This document shows, piece by piece, positions 17,429-26,218 of a stretch of DNA of 58,691 nucleotides. This stretch comes from an uncultured Bacteroidia bacterium (lineage in GTDB: Bacteria; Bacteroidota; Bacteroidia; Bacteroidales; UBA932): NCBI GenBank assembly GCA_902784785.1, contig CACZWF010000001.1, positions 1 through 58,691 of the forward strand, written 5' to 3'. The position numbers and the translations under genes were made by a program. Position 1 is the stretch's first letter. Each line of letters starts with the position of its first letter. The notes beneath the pieces are model-generated. The model was not told the DNA's origin, did not search any database, and saw only the letters and a program-made list of their open reading frames with translations.

Positions 17429-18394
17429 ATGAAGAAGTTAGTATTCTGTTGTTTGTCAGGAGCGCTTTTGCTCGCTGCCTCGTCCCTTGCCACCTCCTGC
17501 AAAGGGAAAGATAATACCGCCGTTTTGCCCCGCTCGCTGTCTTTGTCCAAGACCGAGCTCAGCCTGCTTGTCGGCGACACCTACTCATTGGAAGCGACCG
17601 TCCTTCCGCAGGAAGCTTCAGACACGAAAGTTGTCTGGTCATCTACGAACAGCCGGCGGATTTCGGTAAACGGGAACGGCTTCGTACAGGCCCTGGCCGT
17701 AGGCTCGGCCTATGTCGTCGCCGAAACCGTCAACGGGATCAAGGCTTCCTGCCTGGTCAGAGTGTCCGCTTCGGACGTTCCCGCCTATTCGGTGAGCCTC
17801 CGGATGGACGGCGCCGCCGCCCCTGCGACCCTCTACAGCTGGCCCGGTAGCACGGCTCAACTGGAAGCCCGCAGCAGTGACGACAAGGAACATACCTATT
17901 TTTGGAGTTCCTCCAGCGCCTATACGACCGTTGATGACGGCCTGGTGACCTTCGGCTGGGGCGAAGACCCGGTGGACGGCTATGCCTGGTATTCGGAGGC
18001 GGTGGTCCGCGTCGCCAGCGAAGATGGTTGTGCCAGCTCCGTCAATGCCGTTTCTTCCATCGGGAAAAGTTTCCGCTTCGGCGCGGCTTCCGAATTGATA
18101 GGCTCGAATGTGGCTATGCTGGCCGGCAAGTCCGCTGAGATCGTCCTCACCTGGTTTGATGGCAACGCCTTTACACCCATTCCCGACGAGGCGTACACCC
18201 TGAAATCTCAGGATCCTTCCATCCTGGCGGTCGAGGGGCATACGGTATCCAGCACCAATCAGCTGGCGGGGAGCACCATCCTGTCTGTCCTCCTGAACGG
18301 ACGGGAATTCCTCCTCTGTAATGTTATCGTTGAAAAAGACGGTTCCAGACCTTCCTCCGGGGAAGCCTATACTTCGGAGCCCGTGAGTTGGTAA
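17429..18394 (+). CDS. Big_2 (bacterial Ig-like) lipoprotein
   Basis: 321 residues from ATG 17429, one base after the previous stop codon; lipoprotein signal to Cys 24 (LATSC). Residues ~34-115 form a Big_2 domain (LSLSKTELSLLVGDTYSLEA, VVWSSTNSRRISV, GSAYVVAET). The remaining two-thirds is beta-rich, probably two more Ig-like repeats. No enzyme motif. The C-terminus is SEPVSW, another Trp ending like the tails discussed in the findings. Confidence 0.75.
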   Translation: MKKLVFCCLSGALLLAASSLATSCKGKDNTAVLPRSLSLSKTELSLLVGDTYSLEATVLPQEASDTKVVWSSTNSRRISVNGNGFVQALAVGSAYVVAETVNGIKASCLVRVSASDVPAYSVSLRMDGAAAPATLYSWPGSTAQLEARSSDDKEHTYFWSSSSAYTTVDDGLVTFGWGEDPVDGYAWYSEAVVRVASEDGCASSVNAVSSIGKSFRFGAASELIGSNVAMLAGKSAEIVLTWFDGNAFTPIPDEAYTLKSQDPSILAVEGHTVSSTNQLAGSTILSVLLNGREFLLCNVIVEKDGSRPSSGEAYTSEPVSW

Positions 18395-18445
18395 GCACCA
18401 TCCCGTACAAGTTTTGTTCATTAAGAAAAAACATAAAATGTTCGT

Positions 18446-18580
18446 ATGAAAAAGATTTATATCCAGCCTGAGAGTTCCGAACTCTGCATCAGAACCTGTG
18501 AGCGCCTCCTGTATGGAAGCATAGAAAGCTCGCAAATTGAATCATTGACCATCGAGGATGATTCCGATGAGTGGAACTAA
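18446..18580 (+). CDS. 44-residue MKKIYIQP peptide, unnamed small-peptide family
   Basis: ATG 18446 to TAA 18580 encodes 44 residues: start MKKIYIQPESSELCIRTC, end SLTIEDDSDEWN. There is no signal peptide or membrane segment. It sits in a 200-nt gap of an otherwise packed operon, 14 nt before the next gene. The lay-out (MK-rich start, Tyr, Pro at position 8, a central Cys, acidic C-terminus) matches two tandem peptides at 30171 and 30324, and its acidic end closely resembles the C-terminus of the lipoprotein encoded at 24681-25502 (SLNVEDDSANW). Such short open frames are common beside fimbrillin/PUL genes in Bacteroidales; their function is unknown to me. Confidence 0.7.
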   Translation: MKKIYIQPESSELCIRTCERLLYGSIESSQIESLTIEDDSDEWN

Positions 18581-18594
18581 AAAAAGGAACGATT

Positions 18595-21500
18595 ATGAAA
18601 AAGACACTGAATTTATTGGGTATCATGGCATGGACCGTTGCCATTTTATCTTGCAGCAAGGAAGCTGAACTGATCCCGGCGGATTTTTCCGACGGCAATG
18701 CTCCCACAACTTCCGTCTCCCCGGAGAGCGAAGGGGCATCCGATGTTTCCAGCCTGGATCCTGAAAAGTACCTGGTAGGCTTCGGCGCCTCCCTGGAAGA
18801 CGTACAGACAAAGGCGGAAGTGAACCTCACGACGGGCGCCCTGGCCTTTGCCCAGGGGGACGAAGCCCTGGTCGTGTGCGGTACTCAGACCGGCACCTAT
18901 GTGTATCATGCCGACAACGGGCAGTTCGCACCCAAAACCGTATCGGACGCCATCGCGTTGTCCGGAGAAGAGGCGACGGTCTATTATCCTGCCGCGGAAT
19001 TTGCCTATAGCGCCGGTACGGTGACTTTCACGATGCCCGCGGCCATCGTCGCCGGGGATGCCTCTGACCTGGGCAACAAACTGCCCCTTTGCGGCCTGAT
19101 TCCCGCTTCGGAAACACCCGAGGCCAGTTTCAAGAATCTGGGCTCCATCCTGTATGTCCGCTTCAATTCTACAGCGGCGGACGGCGAGACCATCACGGCC
19201 GTCGAATTGAACGGCAGCGGCGTGAACATCACCGGCAGCGGTGCCGTTACCTGGTCCGATACGGACGCCGACTCCGTACTGGATACTCCGGTGCTGGCCA
19301 GCCTCAGCGGTGAAGGCGCAGGGACCTCCCTTACCATCGACTGCAGCACGGCCTCGAAGCACCTTACTTCGGATTCCTATCAGGATTTCTTCTTCTTCCT
19401 GCCTCCGAGTGGAAGCTATGCGGATATGACCATCAAGGCCATTTATGGCAAGAGCGACGGATCCAACTTCTATACGACCTACGAGCAGATTTCCCGTAGC
19501 AGCAGGATGACGCTCGCCCGCGGAAAACTGGTGAAGATCCAGAAGAGCCTTTCCGGCTTTTTCGGCGGTGGTGACGGCTCGGCGACCTATCCTTATATCA
19601 TTGCCAACGGCGACCAGTTCAAGGCTCTCTCCACTATCGGAAACGCCACGGAGGACGCCAACACCGGCAACCTCTATTATGCCTACAACAGTACAGCTAA
19701 TCGCAACTTCTTCCGTTCTGCCGGTGCCAACTACCTGCAGACGGCTGATATTGACTTTGCCGACGGGGACGAAAAGGGCGATCTGTCTTCCTATATGGTC
19801 AGCCTTGCCGGCAGCAACGGCGATGCGGCCAGTTTCAAGGGTATTTATGACGGAGACAACCATAAGATTTCCAATTTCTCCATTTCTACCCCGTCAACGA
19901 AATGGGTGGGTTTGTTTGCCAATGTGGCCGGAGAAATTAAGAATCTCACCCTGGAAAACATTGACGTGGATGGTGACGAGTCGGTTGGCGGTATTACCGG
20001 ATGGTTGAACGGAAAAGTTACCGACTGCTCGGTTACGGGCACTTCCACGGTTACCGGTACCAACGGCGTGTCGGGTATTGCGGCCAATATCCGCAATTCC
20101 TCCATCGTTTATGGCTGTACCAATTATGCCACCATTTCCGGCTCCGGCAATAATGGCGGTATTGTTGGTTATATGGCCCATGCCGGAAAGGTTGAGCGCT
20201 GCACCAACCGGGGTCCTGTAAACAGTACCGGCTGGACTGTCGGCGGTATCCTTGGAAGCTGCAATAACTCTGGCGGAAAAGTGCTTGGCTGCCAGAATTT
20301 TGCGGCAGTTACCAGTACCGAGGGCAATGTCGGCGGTGTTGTGGGAGGTGCCAATAATGGCGTTGAGATTAATGCATCTTCGTCTCCTTCTCCCTCCGTG
20401 TACTCACGTAACGAAGGCGCGGTCAGCGGTACGCAATCTGTTGGTGGAATCATTGGCCGACTGGGCGGTGGCTCCATTGCCTGTTCCGCCAATACCGCTA
20501 CTGTTACGGGCAGCAATAACACGGGCGGTATCGTCGGTTATAAAGTCGCCGGTGGAGTATGGTCGGCTGTCAAGAATCAGGGCGCTGTGACCGGAACCTA
20601 TAATGTGGGTGGTATTGTGGGATACCAGGCCAACGGCGGATTGTGTGGAAATCTGACTACAGGCAACAAAAACAACAGAATTGTGAATGAAGGCGCTGTT
20701 ACTGCAACAGGTAAAGATGGAAATAATTACTCCAGCGCCGGCGGTCTGATTGGCCGTATGGATGGCGGCACGCTGGGAGATGCTACCGCAGTCAAAACGG
20801 CGGAGAATGAAGGTGATGTGACGGGAACCGGCAGTGGCGATGGCGTCGGTGGCCTGGTGGGATATCTCAAGGCTGGAACAGTAGCCCGCTGCCGCAGCAA
20901 TGCCACCATTACCAACAACAGGAAATGTGTCGGCGGTGCCATTGGCTGGATGGCCGCTGGAAAGGTTATCAATTCATACGCGAAAGGCATTGTCAAAGGT
21001 CAGGGGCAGGTCGGCGGATTTGTCGGTTACATGTTTGCTACCGCAGACAGCTATATCGTTAACTGTGCAGCCGGCGCATCGCGGGTTGTTGCAACCAATA
21101 AAGCGGTTAACGATGGTGTTGGCGGTTTTGTAGGCTATATGAACCAGAGTGGCTCCGGAAATGCTGACAAGAAGGTCGTGATTGCCAATTGCGTAACCTG
21201 GGAAGGTGTCATCAAGGCTCCGAACGAGGACAATGCCGAGTCGAACAAGATTCGCGTCGGCGGTTTTGTGGGCGTCGCGAACGCCGTGTCAGGAGGAAAG
21301 GAAAACTCCATACTCCAGAACTGCTACTACCAGGGTCTGCCTACCACCATGGGCTGCGGCGGAGGAGTGGATGATGATACGCTGCCGACGGTCGGGCCCA
21401 CCACTGCAGGCGGTGGAGTTGTGGGATGTTTCGTCGGCTACTGTGGTGCAACGCTGAAGGATATTTATTGCGATAGAGCCGGTAGTACCGACAATAAACT

Positions 21501-21780
21501 TAACGGGGGCGGTAATGTCTCCGGCAGCAGCTACCGGCTTGTCACAAATATCATGTATGGTAGGCAAATGATTTCTTGGGAGCTGACGAATTCTTCATTG
21601 GGTACAGTGTCCGCAAACACCTACTATCTTGACGGAATCCTGGATGCTGTAGCCGAATTGGTCGGAGACACCTATGATTCCACCGCCCTCTGTTCCTGGG
21701 ACAATTATACTGTTGGCACTGACAAGTACTTCTATCCTTCAGTTCTTACCGAACTAGGTGAAGACTTCTACAAAAAATAG
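18595..21780 (+). CDS. Fimbrillin-like/GLUG-repeat surface lipoprotein
   Basis: 1061 residues from ATG 18595 (MKKTLNLLG), lipoprotein signal to Cys 20 (AILSC). Residues ~50-320 are fimbrillin-family (TKAEVNL, YYPAAEFAYS, LGSILYVRF). From ~330 to ~900 there are many GLUG-type repeats of about 20-40 residues built around GGIVGY/GGLIGR/GGFVGY, giving a long beta-solenoid. Such proteins are surface adhesins or stalks. The repeats are diverged in DNA, not a recent tandem array. The next gene starts 5 nt downstream. Confidence 0.8.
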   Translation: MKKTLNLLGIMAWTVAILSCSKEAELIPADFSDGNAPTTSVSPESEGASDVSSLDPEKYLVGFGASLEDVQTKAEVNLTTGALAFAQGDEALVVCGTQTGTYVYHADNGQFAPKTVSDAIALSGEEATVYYPAAEFAYSAGTVTFTMPAAIVAGDASDLGNKLPLCGLIPASETPEASFKNLGSILYVRFNSTAADGETITAVELNGSGVNITGSGAVTWSDTDADSVLDTPVLASLSGEGAGTSLTIDCSTASKHLTSDSYQDFFFFLPPSGSYADMTIKAIYGKSDGSNFYTTYEQISRSSRMTLARGKLVKIQKSLSGFFGGGDGSATYPYIIANGDQFKALSTIGNATEDANTGNLYYAYNSTANRNFFRSAGANYLQTADIDFADGDEKGDLSSYMVSLAGSNGDAASFKGIYDGDNHKISNFSISTPSTKWVGLFANVAGEIKNLTLENIDVDGDESVGGITGWLNGKVTDCSVTGTSTVTGTNGVSGIAANIRNSSIVYGCTNYATISGSGNNGGIVGYMAHAGKVERCTNRGPVNSTGWTVGGILGSCNNSGGKVLGCQNFAAVTSTEGNVGGVVGGANNGVEINASSSPSPSVYSRNEGAVSGTQSVGGIIGRLGGGSIACSANTATVTGSNNTGGIVGYKVAGGVWSAVKNQGAVTGTYNVGGIVGYQANGGLCGNLTTGNKNNRIVNEGAVTATGKDGNNYSSAGGLIGRMDGGTLGDATAVKTAENEGDVTGTGSGDGVGGLVGYLKAGTVARCRSNATITNNRKCVGGAIGWMAAGKVINSYAKGIVKGQGQVGGFVGYMFATADSYIVNCAAGASRVVATNKAVNDGVGGFVGYMNQSGSGNADKKVVIANCVTWEGVIKAPNEDNAESNKIRVGGFVGVANAVSGGKENSILQNCYYQGLPTTMGCGGGVDDDTLPTVGPTTAGGGVVGCFVGYCGATLKDIYCDRAGSTDNKLNGGGNVSGSSYRLVTNIMYGRQMISWELTNSSLGTVSANTYYLDGILDAVAELVGDTYDSTALCSWDNYTVGTDKYFYPSVLTELGEDFYKK

Positions 21781-21785
21781 TTTTT

Positions 21786-24677
21786 ATGAATCTACATAGA
21801 AAGTTTGTTCTTCTTCTGGGATGCTTGACCTTCATCTTCTTCTCCTGTGCGCGGGAAGAAGTTGAAAGTTGTCCCGGGGAGGAAGGTCAAGTGACCTTCA
21901 CGCTCAAGGCGGACTTCGCCGAGGGCGGCGGCCGTGCGTCCGTAGACGAAGCTGGAGATTGCTCCTGGAGCGCAGGAGACCAGATTGCCGTGTACGACTC
22001 CAACAGCGACAGTTTCTGTACCTTTACGACGGAAGACGGCGACGGCACCTTCACCTTTACCGGAACCCCGGGTGCCTCTTATCATTTTACCCACGCCTAT
22101 TATCCGGCTTCGTTTGCCGGCGAATCCATGACCGTCTCGCTGCCGGATGCTTATTCCGTGGCAGACTTGATGACGACGGCTTCCTTCCCGGTTACCGGTG
22201 CCATTGAGGATGGGGAGATTCATTTCCGCCACCTGGCGGCGCTGCTCAAGTATAACCTGAAGGGAATTCCGGCAACGGCGACGTCGCTTGAATTTTCTTC
22301 ACCCACCGTCTCCTTGAGCGGAGACTTTGCCGTAGAGGGATCTTCCCTCGACGACGGCTGGGTGTCGGCTGACGGGGAAAATGTGACGGACCATGCCGAT
22401 GTGGACGTGAAGGCCGGAGAGAATTACGCGGAAATCCACGCCCGCAGCGGTTCGGCCAAAGTAAGCGTTTCGCTGACTCCGGGCGCCTACCAGGACCTTG
22501 TCCTGTATCTGCCGCTTCCGGTCGGGGCCTATGCCTTTACGACCACCATCAAGGACGGGGAAGACGTTCTTTTTGAGAACACTACGACCTCCTTGAAGGA
22601 CATCTACCGGGCCCACCTCGTGTCCCTGCGTCCCTTTAAACCGGGCTTCGGCGGGGGTACCGGGGCGGAAGCGACACCTTACCTGATTAGTACGGCCGCT
22701 CAGTTCATGGAGCTTTCCGGGACGACGGATCCGGATTTTCTCTCCGCGCATTACCGGCAGACGGCCAACATCAACCTCGCCTCCGCTGCGTTCACGCCCT
22801 GCGGCACTTCGTCCGCGCCTTTCACGGGCGTTTACGAGGGGGACGGACACAGCATCTCGAACCTGTCGGTGACGGCTACCGGAGATAATGTCGGTCTGTT
22901 CGGCGGATTTTCCGGGACCGTCCGGAATCTTTCCTTCTATGGCGCCAGCGTCAGCGGGTCTTCCCAAAATGTCGGTATCATAGCCGGTCTGATGAACGGG
23001 GGCCGCATCGATGCCTGCCGCGTGGATGCCGCCTCTACGGTTACGGCCGGAGCCCGGTCTGCCGGCGTTCTGGTGGGCAAGGTTCAGGATGGAATCATTT
23101 CCAACTGTGCTTCGCACGCCTGCGTGTATGGTTATGACTGCGTGGGCGGTATCGCCGGCTTCCTGAACCCGCCTTCCGGAAAGGACGTACTGGTAATCAA
23201 CTGCGTGTATGAACCCATCTTCGAGGACGGATCGATGGCCAAGGCCATCCTCTCGGCCTCCACGACCAGTACCGCCCTTTACATCGGCGGCATCGCCGGA
23301 GGAGCCAACGCCAGCAGCGGAACGGGTCACGTCGCCATCGCGAACTGCTACGCCTATCCCTTGGAAATGCGCAGCACCCGTTCGGCCGGAACGACCGGCC
23401 TCAAGTTTGTCGGAGGCATCCTGGGGAGCGCGTACTCTGGTCCCGTGGACGTATTCAACTGCATCAGCCCCATCACCTATTCCAATATTCTCATCGGAGG
23501 AACCCGGCTCAACGCCCAAACCTGTTCGTCCTACTCGGAGAATGCCTGCATCGTGGGGAAACTGCAGAACAACCTCTGCTCCATCAAGCGGGCGTATTCC
23601 AAAAAGACCTGGCCGTATTGCTACCGCATTGCCGACGGAAAGAGCGTCACCACCTCTGATATCTCCTGCAAGATGGGAGACAGCAATATGCGCGGCTACC
23701 ACGATGTGGTGTATTCCACGAGCCACGCGGTATCCGGCGTCTCGGGTTATACCGAGGCCCAGGGCGGCATTCTGGCGGCGCTCAATGACGGTACCGCCGA
23801 GTGGAACAGCGCTTCTCCTGCGGTTCAGGCCGTCAATTGGGCCTATGACCCCATGCTGGGCTATCCCAAGCCTGCCGGAATCGACGCCCCTGGTACGGTT
23901 ACCCGTAAGGTGAGCATCATAGGCGACTCCATTTCTACTTACGAGGGTTATATCTTCGCCACGGATGCCGCCGGAATGGGTAAATTCTACCCCGATACGG
24001 GCAATTACGCCACCTATGGCGATGCCATGGTGCTGAATGAGCAGGAAACCTGGTGGTGGCGGATCATTGACGCCATGTCCAACGCCCGCCTGGAGGTGTG
24101 CAACGCCTGGGGCGGAACGACAACGAGTTATTTCACGTCCAATATCACCAACGAATACGGCACGGCCGAGGTCGGGGTACGAAGCAATGTGAACAGTCTT
24201 CAGGCGCGCAATATCACCCACGGACTGGGACATCCGGATGTGCTGTTCTACTATGGCGGACGCAATGACTTCGGTTTTGTGGGGAACAATTCCAACGTCC
24301 TGCTCGGCTCCTGCTCGGATGAATCCCTACAGGCGGCGTTGGACGCCCCTTGCGGCACTTACTTCAACAACTACTCCCAAGGCACGGTCGCTATACTGAA
24401 GGATTTCCATACCAAGAATCCCGATGCCAAGATTGTGATCCTGCTTCATGATATGATGAACGACAGTTACGAAGACGGCGCCACGGCGATAACCGCTTTC
24501 CTGCTGGATAAGGGTTATGACATCAAATTTGTCAATTTCCATCAGCGGGGGACGACGAACAAGACCAATACGGTTATCGGCATGACCAAGGAAAACGGCT
24601 CGCATCCGAACAAGGCCGGCTGCGCGAATATGGCCGCGTATGTGATTGATCAATTAGGTTCTTGGCTGGAGGAATAG
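21786..24677 (+). CDS. Fimbrillin-like/GLUG protein with C-terminal SGNH hydrolase
   Basis: 963 residues, lipoprotein signal to Cys 21 (FIFFSC). Residues ~30-285 are fimbrillin-like (WSAGDQIAVYDSNS, FRHLAALLKYNL); ~295-680 hold a GLUG region (DNVGLFGGFSG, AGARSAGVLVGK, VGGIAGFL). From ~705 an SGNH/GDSL hydrolase follows, with nucleophile Ser in IIGDSIS (~712), the Asn block YYGGRND (~825) and His in NGSHPNKAG (~938). SGNH enzymes remove acyl esters, commonly acetyl groups, from carbohydrates. A display domain, a repeat stalk and a hydrolase in one chain suggests a surface-exposed esterase. Confidence 0.82.
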   Translation: MNLHRKFVLLLGCLTFIFFSCAREEVESCPGEEGQVTFTLKADFAEGGGRASVDEAGDCSWSAGDQIAVYDSNSDSFCTFTTEDGDGTFTFTGTPGASYHFTHAYYPASFAGESMTVSLPDAYSVADLMTTASFPVTGAIEDGEIHFRHLAALLKYNLKGIPATATSLEFSSPTVSLSGDFAVEGSSLDDGWVSADGENVTDHADVDVKAGENYAEIHARSGSAKVSVSLTPGAYQDLVLYLPLPVGAYAFTTTIKDGEDVLFENTTTSLKDIYRAHLVSLRPFKPGFGGGTGAEATPYLISTAAQFMELSGTTDPDFLSAHYRQTANINLASAAFTPCGTSSAPFTGVYEGDGHSISNLSVTATGDNVGLFGGFSGTVRNLSFYGASVSGSSQNVGIIAGLMNGGRIDACRVDAASTVTAGARSAGVLVGKVQDGIISNCASHACVYGYDCVGGIAGFLNPPSGKDVLVINCVYEPIFEDGSMAKAILSASTTSTALYIGGIAGGANASSGTGHVAIANCYAYPLEMRSTRSAGTTGLKFVGGILGSAYSGPVDVFNCISPITYSNILIGGTRLNAQTCSSYSENACIVGKLQNNLCSIKRAYSKKTWPYCYRIADGKSVTTSDISCKMGDSNMRGYHDVVYSTSHAVSGVSGYTEAQGGILAALNDGTAEWNSASPAVQAVNWAYDPMLGYPKPAGIDAPGTVTRKVSIIGDSISTYEGYIFATDAAGMGKFYPDTGNYATYGDAMVLNEQETWWWRIIDAMSNARLEVCNAWGGTTTSYFTSNITNEYGTAEVGVRSNVNSLQARNITHGLGHPDVLFYYGGRNDFGFVGNNSNVLLGSCSDESLQAALDAPCGTYFNNYSQGTVAILKDFHTKNPDAKIVILLHDMMNDSYEDGATAITAFLLDKGYDIKFVNFHQRGTTNKTNTVIGMTKENGSHPNKAGCANMAAYVIDQLGSWLEE

Positions 24678-24680
24678 CGT

Positions 24681-25502
24681 ATGAAAAAAGTAGTATTGTT
24701 AATGGCCGTCTTATGGGCCGTTGCCTGCTCCCGGGAACCAATGACGGAATCCCGTCTTGTCGAGTGGGCGTTTGATACAGAGTACACCAAGGCGTCGATT
24801 GCCGACGGCGGGGCTTTCTCCTGGCAGCAGGGGGACCGGATTGATATCTGGAACGCCACGTCGAGCGCATTCGTTCCGTTTACCACCCTCGCCGGGAAGG
24901 GCCGCTTTACCGCGACGGCTCCCGCCAATGCCAGCTTCTCCGGTGCAGCTTTTTATCCTGCGGGGATTGCCGGTAGCGTTTCGTACGTTACGCTTCCCGC
25001 TTCGTATGCTTCCCCGGAGACAGCCACGGCTGCTTTCCCCATGTATGCACCTGTCAGTGCGGGTGACCATCTCCTGCATTTCAAGCATCTGGGTGCGATG
25101 GTGAACCTTACCGTCACCCGTCTGCAGCCGGAAGTGACCCGCCTGGAACTGCGTTCCGGATCCACCCTCCTGAGCGGCCGTTTCGACCTTGCGACCGTTT
25201 CCGGCCATCAGGCGATCTGCCAGCAGTCCGGCAGCGGCAGCGTGGTCGTTTCGCTCTCGCTTTCCGAGGAAGGGACGGTCAGCGTGACCTTCCCGGTGCC
25301 GACGGGCTCTTATCCCATCAGCATCTGTCTGGGTAATGCCGGCGGCGACTTGTTGGTCATCAGCAGCTCCGGGAGCCTTTCCTTCGACAGGGCGAATCGC
25401 TACAAACTGAAAACCTTCGACTATGTGACGGCACGCTACGCTTTTGACAGCGGAGAACCCGTTGAAAGCCTTAACGTCGAGGACGACTCTGCCAACTGGT
25501 AA
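24681..25502 (+). CDS. Fimbrillin-like lipoprotein with acidic Trp tail
   Basis: 273 residues, lipoprotein signal to Cys 16 (AVAC). A single fimbrillin-type region: DTEYTKAS, FSWQQGDRIDIW, AAFYPAGIAG, LLHFKHLGAMVNLTV. It is last in the operon, 3 nt after the previous gene. The final residues SLNVEDDSANW nearly repeat the C-terminus of the small peptide at 18446 (SLTIEDDSDEWN). The gene ends about 40 nt before the pyrH-derived fragment, so the operon's natural end may have been cut; no terminator is visible. Confidence 0.75.
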   Translation: MKKVVLLMAVLWAVACSREPMTESRLVEWAFDTEYTKASIADGGAFSWQQGDRIDIWNATSSAFVPFTTLAGKGRFTATAPANASFSGAAFYPAGIAGSVSYVTLPASYASPETATAAFPMYAPVSAGDHLLHFKHLGAMVNLTVTRLQPEVTRLELRSGSTLLSGRFDLATVSGHQAICQQSGSGSVVVSLSLSEEGTVSVTFPVPTGSYPISICLGNAGGDLLVISSSGSLSFDRANRYKLKTFDYVTARYAFDSGEPVESLNVEDDSANW

Positions 25503-25542
25503 TCAGCCGGCAGGAGGTAACTTTCATCCATCGGCGCCCTCT

Positions 25543-25642
25543 TACACGTGTACGAGGGTGCCGACTTTGTCGCCGTCCACTCAGTCGAAGCCTTTGCCTA
25601 CGCCTTGCAGGCCGCGGAAGATGTTGCCGCCGCCGATGACGA
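25543..25642 (-). pseudogene. pyrH remnant with internal 468-bp deletion
   Basis: About 100 bp matching two separated parts of the intact pyrH at 55738-56442: the 3' end (encoding DKVGTLVHV and a stop) joined to an internal segment (encoding GGGNIFRGLQGVGKGFD). The join falls in a 10-bp repeat, TTGTCGCCGT, present in intact pyrH at 55763-55772 and 56231-56240, so this looks like deletion between short direct repeats (468 bp, in frame). A further stop codon replaces the Arg after GKGFD. It is non-functional. Confidence 0.8.
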
Positions 25643-25803
25643 AAGATTTGCTTTCGCTCGTCAAGCCGCTCAAGAAAATTGTCCGAGGGGAGTATTATAT
25701 TTTGACAAACAGCGATTCGCCGATGGAGCCGCGTACCTATCGGGTCTATTTCAAACGGCTTCAATCGGAACTGGGACTGCCTCCGATGCGTTTTCACGGG
25801 CTG
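25643..25803 (+). pseudogene. Tyrosine recombinase (phage-type integrase) fragment
   Basis: About 53 codons reading LLSLVKPLKKIVRGEYY, then EPRTYRVYFKRLQSELG and PPMRFHGL. This is the catalytic-domain segment just before the conserved HGLRHTFAT box of Bacteroidales/Firmicutes-type integrases. It stops at HGL, exactly before the catalytic Arg-His, and runs into unrelated sequence. The N-terminal domain is absent. It is a remnant of a mobile element integrase. Confidence 0.65.
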
Positions 25804-26107
25804 CAGGACAGAATTCAATCTCGTCAAAAACGATGATGGATTCTCGCGGATATAACTTCGTGGAATAGTAGGTGCTCAGGTATGTGAAGAGCATATCAAG
25901 GTTGTCCTTGTAGTTCTTGAAAAGATCTTTGATGTCATCGCCGACTTTGAAGAAGTCTATCAGGATGTAACTCTTGTATTCTTTCTGGGCGAATTCCTTG
26001 ACGATGTAGCTCTTGCCCACGCGTCGGGCGCCTTCTATCATTATGGCGGACTTGCCTTTTCGCTTGTTTTTCCAGAGCAGTAACTAGTCGTATATCTTTC
26101 TTTTCAT
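25804..26107 (-). pseudogene. AAA (AAA_14/DUF4143-type) ATPase 5' fragment with nonsense mutation
   Basis: From ATG 26105-26107 the minus strand reads MKRKIYD, then TAG, then LLLWKNKRKGKSA and IEGARRVGKSYIVKEFAQ (Walker A GARRVGKS), continuing to VFDEIEF (Walker B) before breaking off at the integrase fragment. The family normally has Glu where the TAG stands and continues for another ~280 residues with a DUF4143 domain. It is broken twice, by nonsense mutation and 3' truncation. The intact promoter and iterons upstream are described separately. Confidence 0.75.
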
Positions 26108-26185
26108 CACGGAATCAAGCTTTGGTTTTGCATAAATCTACACGAAATCAAACTTGGCTGTTGTGCCATTTCTACACGAAATCAA
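26105..26185 (-). repeat. Three 33-34-bp-spaced iterons in the ATPase leader
   Basis: On the plus strand the core CACGAAATCAA occurs at 26141-26151 and 26175-26185, with CACGGAATCAA at 26108-26118; the two upstream copies extend to TCTACACGAAATCAA. Spacings are 33 and 34 bp, about three helical turns. They lie between the -7 element and the pseudogene start, a position typical of operator iterons or of a repeated leader. Confidence 0.65.
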
Positions 26186-26187
26186 GG

Positions 26188-26218
26188 CAAAGTTATGGAT
26201 TTGTACTCAATTCTGCAA
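26188..26218 (-). promoter_or_regulatory. Promoter of the ATPase remnant
   Basis: On the minus strand: TTG (26216-26218), 20-nt spacer, TAACTTTG (26188-26195). This perfect Bacteroidetes promoter overlaps the end of the truncated secreted-protein open frame, showing that the ATPase unit arrived by joining into that gene. Confidence 0.65.

Noticed and set aside
19900..21300. Apparent tandem repeats encoding GG-VG-Y units
   Set aside because: These are diverged GLUG protein repeats within one gene, not a VNTR and not a CRISPR array: no identical DNA repeats with regular spacers.
22299..24233. 644-codon minus-strand open frame
   Set aside because: Opposite a protein with an intact SGNH domain and signal; codon pattern is complementary.
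25548..25868. Plus-strand open frame across the pyrH and integrase fragments
   Set aside because: Chance frame over joined pseudogene pieces; no product with a recognisable start or domain.
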